Shown one piece after another: positions 27,303 through 36,616 of a DNA stretch of 41,925 nt (position 1 is its first letter; every line of letters starts with the position of its first letter). The notes under the pieces are model-generated. The model worked only from the letters and a program-made list of their open reading frames with translations, had not been told where the DNA came from and searched no databases. This DNA is from Paracoccaceae bacterium (lineage in GTDB: Bacteria; Pseudomonadota; Alphaproteobacteria; Rhodobacterales; Rhodobacteraceae). The DNA is taken from the NCBI GenBank assembly GCA_003354145.1, contig PIVL01000005.1, positions 1-41,925 on the forward strand, read 5' to 3'. Position numbers and translations under genes: made by a program.

Positions 27303-27937
27303 CTAACGCGTCGCCATCAGGGCCGCTTCGACCCCACGCAGTTCTGCCAGGCCTTGCAAACGACCAATTAGCGGGTACCCCGGCTGGCTTTGCCGTGTCA
27401 ATTCGTCAGCGATATCCTGCCCGTGATCCGGGCGCATTGGGATCACATGATCGGCGCGACCCGCAGCACGACGCGCGGCCTCTTCGTCCAGAGCAGCCGC
27501 GATCAGAGCGACCATATCGACATCGCCGCCCAAATGTTCGGCTTCGTGGAAGGACCCAGGAAAACTATCATCTTCGCGTTTTACGTTGCGCAGATGCAGG
27601 AAATGCACCCGGTCCCCAAGGCGCTGCATCATCCCCGGTAGATCATTATACGGGCTGACCCCAAGCGAGCCGGAACACAGCGTCACCCCATTGGCAGGCA
27701 GATCAACCGCATCCAGAATATAACGATAGTCGGCTTCGGATGACATGAACCGTGGCAGTCCCAACAGATCAAACGGTGGGTCATCCGGATGACAACACAA
27801 CCGCAACCCCAATTCTTGTGCCACCGGGGCCACATGTTGCAAAAACGCCACCAGATGGGCGCGCAGTTGGTCTTATAAGATGCGCGCGCCAATCGCCGAT
27901 TGTTTTTTGATGTCCTCAGACACCGGCAGGCTTTTCG
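27303..27937 (-). pseudogene. uxuA: Remnant of mannonate dehydratase (uxuA)
   Basis: The C-terminal ~180 residues are intact in one frame, with RLCCHPDDPPFDLLGLPR, GVTLCSGSLG, VHFLHLRN and FHEAEHLGGDVDM, all typical of UxuA, which dehydrates D-mannonate to 2-keto-3-deoxygluconate. Upstream, the N-terminal motif SLPVSEDIKKQ (about 27901-27937) is followed in another frame by GDWRAHL. An in-frame TAA at about 27876-27878 and a jump to QLRAHLVAFL follow. So about 130 codons are deleted, with a frameshift, and the first ~70 codons are gone. The deletion may have run between the two RAHL-encoding stretches. It cannot make a working enzyme. Confidence 0.75.
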
Positions 27938-28115
27938 CTGTGTCCCCTTGCCAATATCCAGTGCGATAGTCGTTATCAAGGCGGACAAAAAATGCATTCA
28001 CCTTACTAACGGTCAATCAGGCCAAATTCGCAAATTGCTCTGCCCCTGATTATTGTTTGCCAGACCAGCCGCGACCTTGTTGCAAATGCTTCTCAAAATC
28101 AATATCAACCAAACT

Positions 28116-29225
28116 ATGAAAAAATATATTCAAAAAGCCGTCGCGCGTCGTGATCTCCTCAAGGGTGGGGCAACTCTTGCAACCGGAACAATTGCTGGCT
28201 GGTTGGGGGGCACGCGCAAAGCTTGGGCCGCGTCGCACAGCGATGAGCAGTCAATGCAGCCCAAAATGCAACATGATCACAGTGGCATGATTACAGTCGG
28301 CGACGTCGACAGCAGCTTTAACGGCTTTGATCCATCAGAACTATTAACCGATTGGGACAGCGGCGTGGTGACGACCAACGCACAGGGCGAAACCATCCGT
28401 ACCTTTAAGATCACCGCCGAAGATCGTGAGATCGAAATCGCCCCCGGCGTCACCTTTCCGGCGTGGACCTATAATGGCCGCGTCCCTGGTCCGACTTTGC
28501 GCGCCACCGAAGGCGACATTTTGCGGATCGTGTTCAACAACCACGGCTCGCATCCGCATTCGCTGCATTTTCATGGCATTCACGGTGCCAGCATGGACGG
28601 CATGGCGGGCTCAGGGCTGATCGATCCCGGCGACGAATTCACCTATGAATTCAAGGCACGCCCCTTTGGCTGCCACCTGTATCATTGCCACGCATTTCCC
28701 CTACGTGCCCATATGCACAAAGGCATGTATGGCGCGTTCATCATCGACCCGGACCCGTCAAAACATCCTGAACATGAAGACGTTGCCAAATCGCGCCTGC
28801 GTGGATCGCCCGAAAATACTAACTGGCAGGAACTAGTCATGGTGATGAATGGATTTGATACCAATTTTGACGGCGAAAACGAATTTTACGCGGTCAACAC
28901 TGTCGCGCACCACTATATGAAACACCCGATCCGCATTGAACGCGATCGTCCTGTGCGGATTTATCTGATTAACGCAACCGAGTTTGATCCGATCAATTCA
29001 TTCCACCTGCATGCCAATTTCTTTGATTACTACGACCACGGCACAACGCTGACACCGACCCTGAAAACAGTCGATACTATCATGCAATGTCAGGCCCAGC
29101 GTGGCATCCTTGAATTCTCATTCAAAGACTTTGAAACCGGCAAGTACATGTTCCACGCCCATCAATCGGAATTTACCGAGCTCGGTTGGATCGCCAATTT
29201 TGACGTAGTCGAGGGCGGAATATGA
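28116..29225 (+). CDS. Tat-exported two-domain multicopper oxidase
   Basis: A 369-residue protein from ATG 28116. The N-terminus carries a twin-arginine signal (AVARRDLLKGGATLATG, cleavage near AWAAS). Domain 1 has HPHSLHFHG (His 148, 151, 153) and HLYHCHAFPLRAHMHKGM, with a type 1 copper Cys191. Domain 2 has FHLHANFF (His 297, 299) and MFHAHQSEFTELGW, where Ala348 sits at the Cys position. One type 1 copper in domain 1 only, plus trinuclear-site His, is the pattern of type C two-domain oxidases. It acts in the periplasm on metal ions or phenolics. No clear ribosome site precedes it. Its stop overlaps the ZIP start (ATGA). Confidence 0.85.
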   Translation: MKKYIQKAVARRDLLKGGATLATGTIAGWLGGTRKAWAASHSDEQSMQPKMQHDHSGMITVGDVDSSFNGFDPSELLTDWDSGVVTTNAQGETIRTFKITAEDREIEIAPGVTFPAWTYNGRVPGPTLRATEGDILRIVFNNHGSHPHSLHFHGIHGASMDGMAGSGLIDPGDEFTYEFKARPFGCHLYHCHAFPLRAHMHKGMYGAFIIDPDPSKHPEHEDVAKSRLRGSPENTNWQELVMVMNGFDTNFDGENEFYAVNTVAHHYMKHPIRIERDRPVRIYLINATEFDPINSFHLHANFFDYYDHGTTLTPTLKTVDTIMQCQAQRGILEFSFKDFETGKYMFHAHQSEFTELGWIANFDVVEGGI

Positions 29226-30376
29226 ATAACCGATCCCTGATCCTGCCGTTGCTAGCGCCTTTGTTACTGTTGGGGTTGGCCTTTGGCTGGCTGCTGCAAT
29301 CCAACACGCTGAATATCTTTGACAGTTCGGCCCCACCCGCCGAGGAACTGACATTCGAGACTGTGTATCTGGACGCAGATGGCATCCACATGAAGATGCG
29401 GGCCGGTGGGTCCGAACCAATGGTGATCGCACAAATTCAGGTCGACAGCGCCTATTGGAAATTTACCCAAACGCCTGCGGGCCCGATACCGCGCATGTCC
29501 AGCGCCTGGGTGAACATCCCATTCCCCTGGGTGCGCGATGACGCCATTGCGTTAACGGTAGTCACCAATTCAGGCACTACGTTTGAACACGAGATCGAAG
29601 TCGCTACACCCGTCCGGGGCGGGTTGTCGGGCAGCTTGCGGGCTCAGACGTTACTTGGTGCTTATGTCGGTATCTTGCCGGTTCTGATTGGCCTGATGTT
29701 CTTTCCCTTACTGCGCCGTCTTGCTGGGCCGGGAATGCAGTTTGTGCTTTCTATCACGCTGGGAATGCTGGTTTTTCTGCTGATTGATCTGATAGGAGAA
29801 GCTATTGAGGCAGCACACGAATCCGCGGCGGCCTTTCAGGGAACAACCATGGTTCTGATCGTCGCGGGGGCCGTCTTTCTGGTATTGATCGGTATCGGGA
29901 GACGCCACGGCACCCCTAGTGGGCTGGCCCTGGCCACCTATATCGCGCTGGGGATTGGCCTGCATAATCTGGGCGAAGGGCTGGCGATCGGAGCGGCTCA
30001 GGCCACAGGTGCCGCCGGGCTTGGCGCGTTTCTGATCATCGGATTCACGCTGCACAACGTCACCGAAGGCATTGCTATTGCCGCCCCATTGGTACGTACA
30101 AAACCCACTTTGCTAATCTTTGCAGCCCTGGCCATTCTTGCTGGCGCACCCGCAATTATCGGCATCTGGTTAGGGGCGCAAGCGGTCGCACCGCAATGGA
30201 CTACCCTGGCTTTTGCTGTTGGCGCAGGAGCAATCCTGCAAGTGTTGTTCGAGGTCGCTGCCTACATCATGCGTCAACGCTCAGACGATAAAGGCGGTAC
30301 TGATTGGGCCATTATCGCCGGTATCCTTGTCGGCCTTATCGTGATGTATGTCACGGGGTTGGCCATCAAGGTCTGA
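29222..30376 (+). CDS. ZIP-family metal transporter with N-terminal extracytoplasmic domain
   Basis: A 384-residue membrane protein. Residues 1-30 form an N-terminal helix. Residues ~40-135 are a predicted beta-rich extracytoplasmic domain, not part of ordinary ZIP proteins. From ~140 onward come about eight transmembrane helices, with both metal-binding signatures of ZIP, GLHNLGEGLAIG and TLHNVTEGIAIA. ZIP proteins import Zn, Fe or Mn. The ATGA overlap with the multicopper oxidase gene shows tight coupling, suggesting that the oxidase acts on, or is supplied with, the transported metal. Confidence 0.88.
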   Translation: MNNRSLILPLLAPLLLLGLAFGWLLQSNTLNIFDSSAPPAEELTFETVYLDADGIHMKMRAGGSEPMVIAQIQVDSAYWKFTQTPAGPIPRMSSAWVNIPFPWVRDDAIALTVVTNSGTTFEHEIEVATPVRGGLSGSLRAQTLLGAYVGILPVLIGLMFFPLLRRLAGPGMQFVLSITLGMLVFLLIDLIGEAIEAAHESAAAFQGTTMVLIVAGAVFLVLIGIGRRHGTPSGLALATYIALGIGLHNLGEGLAIGAAQATGAAGLGAFLIIGFTLHNVTEGIAIAAPLVRTKPTLLIFAALAILAGAPAIIGIWLGAQAVAPQWTTLAFAVGAGAILQVLFEVAAYIMRQRSDDKGGTDWAIIAGILVGLIVMYVTGLAIKV

Positions 30377-30451
30377 GTAATACTTGCAGATTGCCGGGAC
30401 GCGCAGGCTATACTAGATGGCACGGACCCGATGACCTGACACGAGGTAAAA

Positions 30452-31348
30452 TTGACCAGCCTGCAAAAAATTGCTCTGTCGAGTATTGCTGTCGGCGTTT
30501 TGGTGCTCGCGCTGAAATCGCTCGCCGCGTGGCTAACCGGCTCTGTGGCACTATTGTCGGACGCCTTGGAAAGCATCGTCAATGTTGCCGCGGCCATTTT
30601 GGCCTTTGCCGCGATCACCTATTCTGCGCTTCCTGCCGACAGCAATCACCCTTATGGCCACCACAAAGCCGAGTATTTTTCTGCGATAATCGAGGCGCTA
30701 CTGATCGGCGGTGCCGCTATTGCCATCCTGTTTCAGGTCTGGGCCGCTTTCAGCGAACCGCGAGTTGTGTTTGTCACAACCAACGCTCTATTCTTGAACG
30801 CAGCGGCCGGGGTCATCAATGCGGTGTGGTGTTTTGTGCTGTTGCGCAAAGGGCGTGAAATGCGCTCGCCTGCTTTGGTGGCGGACGGGCGGCATTTGCT
30901 AGCAGATGTTTACTCGTCGATTGGTGTGCTGGGCGGCGTCATTATTGCCCGGGCCACCGGGCTTTGGTGGCTGGATCCCTTGTTGGCGCTGCTTGTCGCC
31001 GGCAATATCATCTGGACTGGGTGGTCCGTGCTGAGAGACTCGGCAGGTGGATTGATGGACGAAGCGCCGGACCACAAAGATATCGAAGCGATCCACCGCG
31101 CGATAACAGCCGCGGGTCAGGGTGCCATTCAAGCCCATGATCTGCGAGCACGGCGCGCAGGAAATACTACATTTATTGAATTTCACCTGATTGTGCCAGG
31201 CAAGATGACTGTCACCGCGTCTCACGATATTTGCGACCGGATTGAACAGGCATTGACCGTTGAATTTGGCAATGTGCAAACTGTGATTCATGTGGAACCC
31301 GAAGGCCACGCCAAACCCGAAGCTATCATTTTGAACCAGAAACCTTAG
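30452..31348 (+). CDS. Cation diffusion facilitator (metal efflux)
   Basis: A 298-residue CDF transporter starting at TTG 30452, with GAGG upstream. About six transmembrane helices. The metal site of helix 2 is in ALLSDALESIVN and that of helix 5 in GRHLLADVYSS (HxxxD). The family loop HPYGHHKAEYFSA is present. The C-terminal cytoplasmic domain has HDLRARRAGNTTFIEFHL and ends near VIHVEPE. Family members export Zn2+, Fe2+ or Mn2+ in exchange for protons. It follows the ZIP gene by 75 bases and probably balances its import. Confidence 0.92.
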   Translation: MTSLQKIALSSIAVGVLVLALKSLAAWLTGSVALLSDALESIVNVAAAILAFAAITYSALPADSNHPYGHHKAEYFSAIIEALLIGGAAIAILFQVWAAFSEPRVVFVTTNALFLNAAAGVINAVWCFVLLRKGREMRSPALVADGRHLLADVYSSIGVLGGVIIARATGLWWLDPLLALLVAGNIIWTGWSVLRDSAGGLMDEAPDHKDIEAIHRAITAAGQGAIQAHDLRARRAGNTTFIEFHLIVPGKMTVTASHDICDRIEQALTVEFGNVQTVIHVEPEGHAKPEAIILNQKP

Positions 31349-31424
31349 CAACAGCGGATTGCCTGGCCCTCAGGTAGTACGCCGCACCGACACACCCGAT
31401 AGAACCTCACTTGATGGGAATGGG

Positions 31425-32459
31425 TCAAGCGACGTCTGCAATTTCATCGCTTACGTGTTTCTCTGAAAAAGTTGGCCCATCCATCCCATTGCGAAAAAAC
31501 CGATGGCAAGAGCGCCCTGCTCGCTTGGCGCTATACAATGCCAGATCAGCATCGTGCAGCAACTGCGCCGCGTTCAAAACGGTTGGGCCAACCGCCAGAA
31601 CGGTGCCAATGCTGGCAGAAATCCTGCAGGGCTGACCGCCGAACAGAATCGGTTTTTCCAACTCTCCAATAAGTCGTTCTGCAATCTGGCCCAAACGTAT
31701 CTCATCACATAATCCGTCAAATATCAGTACGAATTCATCACCACCAACTCGCGCCGCAGTGTCTCGTTCGCGAATTTGGGCCACCATGATCCGCGCCGCC
31801 TCTTGCAGGACGTGATCGCCCGCCGCGTGTCCCATCGTGTCGTTGATCGACTTAAAGAAATCGAGATCAAGATGCATAAGCGAAAATGGCGTCCCTGCCC
31901 CGATCAGACGCGCCAGGATATGATCCATCGCACGACGATTTTTTAATCCCGTCAACGTATCGGTAAACGCCTGCTCTTCAGCCGCGATTTTTGCCCCTTG
32001 CAAACGTTGATTCAGCTTGCGCGACGCCTCCATCGCGGCCGATTTCGCCTCGACAAGATACAGCAATTCAATCGTCAGGTCCGAGGCCGGGAAATCCGCG
32101 CTTGTCAGATCATAATCGCGCACGGCATCCAGCACCGATATGCCAAACGACAGATTGATTACCGCCCCTTGTCCTGTCGGAAGCGGCGCCAACACCCCTT
32201 TGAACGCTGTGCGAGGCTCATCACGAAACTGCAAATGCAGAGTTGAGGCAGGCCTTGCGAGCAATTCCTGCATGTTGCCGATGGCACGTGGTCGGCTTAG
32301 TTCGACCAATTCCAGAAACCGCTGACCGGTCAATATCTGATCAGGGCGAAGTTTCTGCAGTGTAGAACCCGTGTGGCGGATATGACCGGTGTTATCCAGC
32401 ACAACCGACATCGGGCATAACTGGTCAAGCATTTGCCCTAAGTCATCCAGCCCGATCAT
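31425..32459 (-). CDS. HNOBA-type diguanylate cyclase
   Basis: A 344-residue protein. Residues ~10-145 match the H-NOX-associated (HNOBA) PAS-like domain: LCPMSVVLDNTGHIRHTG, then FLELVELSRPRAI, LSFGISVLDAV and ADFPASDLTIELLYLVE. A short helix (~140-168) links to a GGDEF domain whose active motif is GGDEF at 239-243. The inhibitory-site motif RERD stands at 230-233, five residues before it. It should make cyclic di-GMP and be held in check by product. Its ATG overlaps the stop of the H-NOX gene (ATGA), so the two are made together and likely form a complex. Confidence 0.9.
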   Translation of the reverse strand: MIGLDDLGQMLDQLCPMSVVLDNTGHIRHTGSTLQKLRPDQILTGQRFLELVELSRPRAIGNMQELLARPASTLHLQFRDEPRTAFKGVLAPLPTGQGAVINLSFGISVLDAVRDYDLTSADFPASDLTIELLYLVEAKSAAMEASRKLNQRLQGAKIAAEEQAFTDTLTGLKNRRAMDHILARLIGAGTPFSLMHLDLDFFKSINDTMGHAAGDHVLQEAARIMVAQIRERDTAARVGGDEFVLIFDGLCDEIRLGQIAERLIGELEKPILFGGQPCRISASIGTVLAVGPTVLNAAQLLHDADLALYSAKRAGRSCHRFFRNGMDGPTFSEKHVSDEIADVA

Positions 32460-33043
32460 TCGATACGTGTCCCCAAGTCAAATGATCTCCCTTCGGTCCA
32501 GGCAGATTCAATGAGTGTGATATCGATCACTTCGGTGCCATTGGACCCGCCATAATGCGCGAGTACAACCAATGCTCCGTAATCATCCGCCATTGCCCGT
32601 AAAACACCCAGCATTACGCTGCCAAACCCCTGCAAACCTGCTTGGCAGGTCAGGCTGAAATGCCCCGCAGCATGTTCGCGTAATTCCAGTGCCGGCAGGT
32701 TCAGATCAGATACGGCCAGTCGGGCCCTATCCGGCAAATCATCTAAGGAATGCAAGAATTCAGTGTAATTGACACCGCCAAATCGCAACAATCGCCGCAG
32801 GGATTCAACGTTGGGGTTAGACACCAAAAAGGTGCCCAGATCCTCTAGCACATCCGTTACATCGCGTTCCAGTTCAACCGACAAAGCCGTCAGAACCCCG
32901 CGAGACAGGTCTTCGTCATAGATCAACATCGCCTCAAACTCGGAAAAGTTCAGTCCAGCTGCCTCGGTCACCGCCAACCAGCGGGCATGACCGTAGGTGT
33001 GACAGGTGAACGACTGAATCGACCTGTTGATAAGCCCATGCAT
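32456..33043 (-). CDS. H-NOX-fold protein lacking the usual heme ligands
   Basis: A 195-residue protein. MHGLINRSIQ and the following YG are the H-NOX N-terminus, and GGVNYTEFLHSLDDLPD with LNLPALELRE mark the heme-pocket region. In canonical H-NOX the proximal His sits at the position where Pro104 stands here (LDDLP against LD.LH). The YxSxR heme-propionate motif is replaced by CQAGL (133-137). His98 in EFLHSL is six residues earlier and might serve instead. Partnered cyclases are normally controlled by NO-bound H-NOX. Whether this protein binds heme is unclear from sequence. Confidence 0.85.
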   Translation of the reverse strand: MHGLINRSIQSFTCHTYGHARWLAVTEAAGLNFSEFEAMLIYDEDLSRGVLTALSVELERDVTDVLEDLGTFLVSNPNVESLRRLLRFGGVNYTEFLHSLDDLPDRARLAVSDLNLPALELREHAAGHFSLTCQAGLQGFGSVMLGVLRAMADDYGALVVLAHYGGSNGTEVIDITLIESAWTEGRSFDLGTRIE

Positions 33044-33132
33044 GTCCGCGCCTTTACTCTATTGCGCCATATTTGCAGACCAATGCTTAACAAAGGCTCA
33101 ATATACTCAATTCTAAACAGTTATACTTAGGT

Positions 33133-34911
33133 TCAATTCGCAGGCTCCAAGACCTGACCTCCAATATGCAGTGCCGATCCTTGACGTGGCAGAACCTCAA
33201 ACTCGCCATCCAGTGCCTTTGTGATGGCATCTGCTGGCAAACTCACCCATGTCTTTGCTACCGGATCAAAGACTTCTTTGACATCCGCCACTTTGTCGTC
33301 GCTTAAAGCTACAAAATGTGCACGGCTTTGATCATTCCCATCGTTGTATAGCAGCATCGCCTCACTGCCGGGCGCGGCGTCCGGTGTGAATTCCCCCAGG
33401 ATCAGAACACAACCAGCGCGCCCGTCGGCAAGCGTCCGCTGACACCCCTTTAGCCATTGATTTATTCGGTAAAGGGGCAAATCTACAAATGCATCAGAAG
33501 CCAGAACAAACGACTCTGGACGCGTTGGCAACATACTAACAAGGATTTCAGATTGCTTGGGAATGATGGATTGCTCCACCTCGAGTCTGGCCCGATAGCG
33601 GCTGGTTTGTGCGCGCGTAGCTTCGATTTTATCCATAATTTCAGTATAATCCGGGCGATCTTTCATAGCTTCGATACTGCGCACACCCGCCCGCCCCACA
33701 CGCCCCCATTCATGTTCCATCTCCCACAACGCCAGCTGATCGACAGAAATGTCACCCTGCTCAAACAACGTTAACTGGCTGTTCACAGCAATGCGATAAG
33801 CGTTCAGGAAAGGAGTCATCCACAACGCCGAAACCACGATAATAGCCAATGCCATGAACACATTGATCTGGCGAATACGCACCATCCAGTTTGTGCGCAA
33901 TACCACTGCGGCCGCATACGAAACCCCGTAAACAAGCAGGAAGCCTGCAATCGTGGCAGCCAAAACCCGTTCAGGTGTCCAGCCATATTGTTGAACCCGC
34001 AAAAAAACCGACCAGACGGCCAGGATGGTCAGTAACGGCAGCAAAACCGCCAACCCTTGTGTCGCCAAACGGATACCACGTGTTTTGACGGCCATGGCAT
34101 CGTCGCGATCTAACGCCGTCGACACCAGCGAAATGCCCGCAATTGCTGCTGCCATCAACGTCGCACCTGTGGAAAAACCACCAAAGACCTCAGACAGACC
34201 ACGCAACGGGATGGCCGCAAGAAAAATCGTCAGGACGGCCAGAACCGGCGGCACCATCAGCCGCAACAGTCGTAAAACCAGATAGGGCGAAATCATTGCG
34301 CGCATTTCGTAAATGACAGCAAGTGCCAAACCCAGCACGGCGCCGGTCAGAGTGAATGTTGCCCAAGTATTGTTAAAAAACAGCTGAAGAAACCTTACAT
34401 CAACAAGCTGTAAAAGCGCGTTAGACAAGAACAGAGCCAACCAGAACACACCGACAAAAACCCACGCCACGGCATAGCGAACAGTGATCACCCAAGCCGT
34501 ATCAAACAGCAGGTCGTATTGCAGCCAGGTCTGTCTGTTGCTCAGCCAACAGGACAAAAACGGTGTTGCGAACAGAACCAGGATCAGGATTGCCGTCAGT
34601 ATGACCGCATTGTCCAAAAGATCAGTGGCCATCACAAATCGTATTCCGGCCATGCTGGCCAGGATGGTCACTGGCACAGCCAGCATCAATGCCCCCAACA
34701 AAGCCCGGACCGATCCAAGCGGGCCGATCAGCGCCAGCACAACCAGCGAATACACGAAAACAAAAACAAAAATGGCCAGATACAAGGCAGGCGCGATAAA
34801 TGGGCTGTCCCAGTTATCTGTCAGCACCCAAAGCGCCAGCCCCGCGCCTGCGCCAAGGACCGCCACGAATAAACGGTGGATCGCAACCTGATTTGCCTGT
34901 CTGAAACTCAT
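33133..34911 (-). CDS. DUF4153 multi-pass membrane protein
   Basis: A 592-residue protein. Residues ~10-370 hold about ten to twelve hydrophobic helices; the last ~220 residues (from NSQLTLFEQGDISVDQ) are soluble, probably periplasmic, and end in a domain with ASDAFVDLPLYRIN. This is the layout of DUF4153 proteins common in Rhodobacteraceae; their function is unknown. A small hairpin (GTTGCC/GGCAAC, 34927-34943) lies just upstream of its start. It stands alone on the minus strand. Confidence 0.85.
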   Translation of the reverse strand: MSFRQANQVAIHRLFVAVLGAGAGLALWVLTDNWDSPFIAPALYLAIFVFVFVYSLVVLALIGPLGSVRALLGALMLAVPVTILASMAGIRFVMATDLLDNAVILTAILILVLFATPFLSCWLSNRQTWLQYDLLFDTAWVITVRYAVAWVFVGVFWLALFLSNALLQLVDVRFLQLFFNNTWATFTLTGAVLGLALAVIYEMRAMISPYLVLRLLRLMVPPVLAVLTIFLAAIPLRGLSEVFGGFSTGATLMAAAIAGISLVSTALDRDDAMAVKTRGIRLATQGLAVLLPLLTILAVWSVFLRVQQYGWTPERVLAATIAGFLLVYGVSYAAAVVLRTNWMVRIRQINVFMALAIIVVSALWMTPFLNAYRIAVNSQLTLFEQGDISVDQLALWEMEHEWGRVGRAGVRSIEAMKDRPDYTEIMDKIEATRAQTSRYRARLEVEQSIIPKQSEILVSMLPTRPESFVLASDAFVDLPLYRINQWLKGCQRTLADGRAGCVLILGEFTPDAAPGSEAMLLYNDGNDQSRAHFVALSDDKVADVKEVFDPVAKTWVSLPADAITKALDGEFEVLPRQGSALHIGGQVLEPAN

Positions 34912-34992
34912 TCCGTCCGACCTTGTGTTGCCATGCTGGCAACAACTTAGCCCCAGTCACCAGAATGGTCACGTAACTCTTTGGAGAACCTT

Positions 34993-36552
34993 TTAGAAGT
35001 CGGTAGGCGCTCCGCCCTCTTCTTTGCGTTTGGCTACGAATTCGACCAATTCTTCGCGGATGGCCACATCCATTGGTGGCTCTTCGAAATTGTTGATGAT
35101 CTCTTTAAACATCAGATGCGCCCGTTCCGGTGTCCACATACCGCCTGCGACTTCCCAGCCTTCATAGTTCTTCCAATCGCTCAGGAAAGGCTGATAAAAT
35201 GCAGTTGTATAGCGATCCTGCGTATGTTGAGTGCCAAAGAAATGCCCCTCATTGCCGACCGCCCGGATCGCGTCCAGCGCAATGTCATCCTTAGTGGTCG
35301 CAAAGGTTGCTGGTTCCATATAGCGCTGAATTTGCTGCAAAATCTCGCAATCCATAATGAACTTCTCTGGTGATGCTATCAACCCGCCCTCAAGCCATCC
35401 TGCCGCGTGATAGACCATATTGGTCCCCGACTGAACCGCAGCCCATAGGCTGTTGGACGTCTCCCACATGGCCTGCCCATCCGGCACATTTGCCGTGCAC
35501 ACTCCGGATGAACGCATCGGCAACCCGTAGAACCGCGCCAATTGCCCAGTCATCTGCGTGGCGCGCATATATTCTGGCGTGCCAAAGGCCGGCGCACCCG
35601 ATTTCATGTCGACATTTGACGTGAAAGTCCCAATCACACAGGGGCAACCCGGATTGATATACTGCGCCAACGCAACCGCACACAGACCTTCGGCCAGCGA
35701 TTGTGCCACGGCCCCGGCCATCGTTACCGGTGCCATCGCCCCGGCAAGCGTAAAGGGCGTCACCACACAGCCCTGCCCGCGCCGTGCCATGCGCATCCAG
35801 CCGTCCAGCATTGGATAGTCGTGTTTCAGCGGAGAAGTAGAATTGATGTTGGTATACATGCGAGGGCTGGCATCAAATTCTTCATGGCTAAGGCCGCCCG
35901 CTATGCGCACCATCTCCATCACGTCCTCAACCCGTTCTTTACCAAGCGAATAGGCGTGCATGACTTTGTCGGTCAGGGTTAGCTTGTCGAATACGACATC
36001 CAGATGGCGAACGCTGGCGTGAATATCGACCGGTTCAACCGGATAACCACCAGCAAAGTGAATGCAATTGAAATACTGCGTCAGCCTAAGCAGATTGGCG
36101 CACATTTCACGCGTGCCGGGCACCTTTGTGCCAATCTCCATGTCCCAATAATTGGGCGGCGACGACACGTTTCCAAACAGGATATGTTTGCCGCCAACCG
36201 TCAGTTGCCGATCCGGATTACGTGGAGTCAGGGTAAATTCGGACGGTGCCAGCGCCACCATCTCCATGATCCAGTCGCGCCCCATACGCACGATTTCACC
36301 ATCAATTATGCACCCAGCCTCGCGGTAGATCTCAAGAGCCTCCGGGTTCAGAATGGCGATGCCGAACTCTTCCAATATCGTCATGGCGCCTTCGTGAATG
36401 GCCTCTATACCCTCTTGGTCAAGAGGTTCTGTTGGCCGGTCCAGATTAACCGGCAACCGCCAGGGCATTTGCTCAATCACTGCGCCACCGCGACGTTCCT
36501 TGGCCCCTGCCCGTCCGCCACCACGCCGTTTTCGCTCTGCACAATCTGCCAT
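34993..36552 (-). CDS. MttB-superfamily methyltransferase (non-pyrrolysine)
   Basis: A 519-residue TIM-barrel protein of the trimethylamine methyltransferase family. I start it at ATG 36552 (MADCAERKRRGG), which sits six bases after AGGAG; an ATG two codons earlier would abut that site. Conserved stretches include EEFGIAILNPEA, FTLTPRNPDRQL, NSTSPLKHDYPM and GTFTSNVDMKSGAP. There is no in-frame TAG, so it is the pyrrolysine-free form, whose studied members demethylate glycine betaine or similar amines with a corrinoid partner. No corrinoid protein is nearby. A 15-bp palindrome lies 65 bases upstream. Confidence 0.88.
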   Translation of the reverse strand: MADCAERKRRGGGRAGAKERRGGAVIEQMPWRLPVNLDRPTEPLDQEGIEAIHEGAMTILEEFGIAILNPEALEIYREAGCIIDGEIVRMGRDWIMEMVALAPSEFTLTPRNPDRQLTVGGKHILFGNVSSPPNYWDMEIGTKVPGTREMCANLLRLTQYFNCIHFAGGYPVEPVDIHASVRHLDVVFDKLTLTDKVMHAYSLGKERVEDVMEMVRIAGGLSHEEFDASPRMYTNINSTSPLKHDYPMLDGWMRMARRGQGCVVTPFTLAGAMAPVTMAGAVAQSLAEGLCAVALAQYINPGCPCVIGTFTSNVDMKSGAPAFGTPEYMRATQMTGQLARFYGLPMRSSGVCTANVPDGQAMWETSNSLWAAVQSGTNMVYHAAGWLEGGLIASPEKFIMDCEILQQIQRYMEPATFATTKDDIALDAIRAVGNEGHFFGTQHTQDRYTTAFYQPFLSDWKNYEGWEVAGGMWTPERAHLMFKEIINNFEEPPMDVAIREELVEFVAKRKEEGGAPTDF

Positions 36553-36616
36553 GCTCATCTCCTGGATTTATGACTCTCAAAAAGCCCCAGTGATCAGCCA
36601 AGCTCCGCTCTGAATG

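Noticed and set aside
34927-34943. GTTGCC/GGCAAC hairpin before the DUF4153 gene
   Set aside because: Six-bp stem without T-run and without a gene order that needs a stop; noted in the gene entry only.
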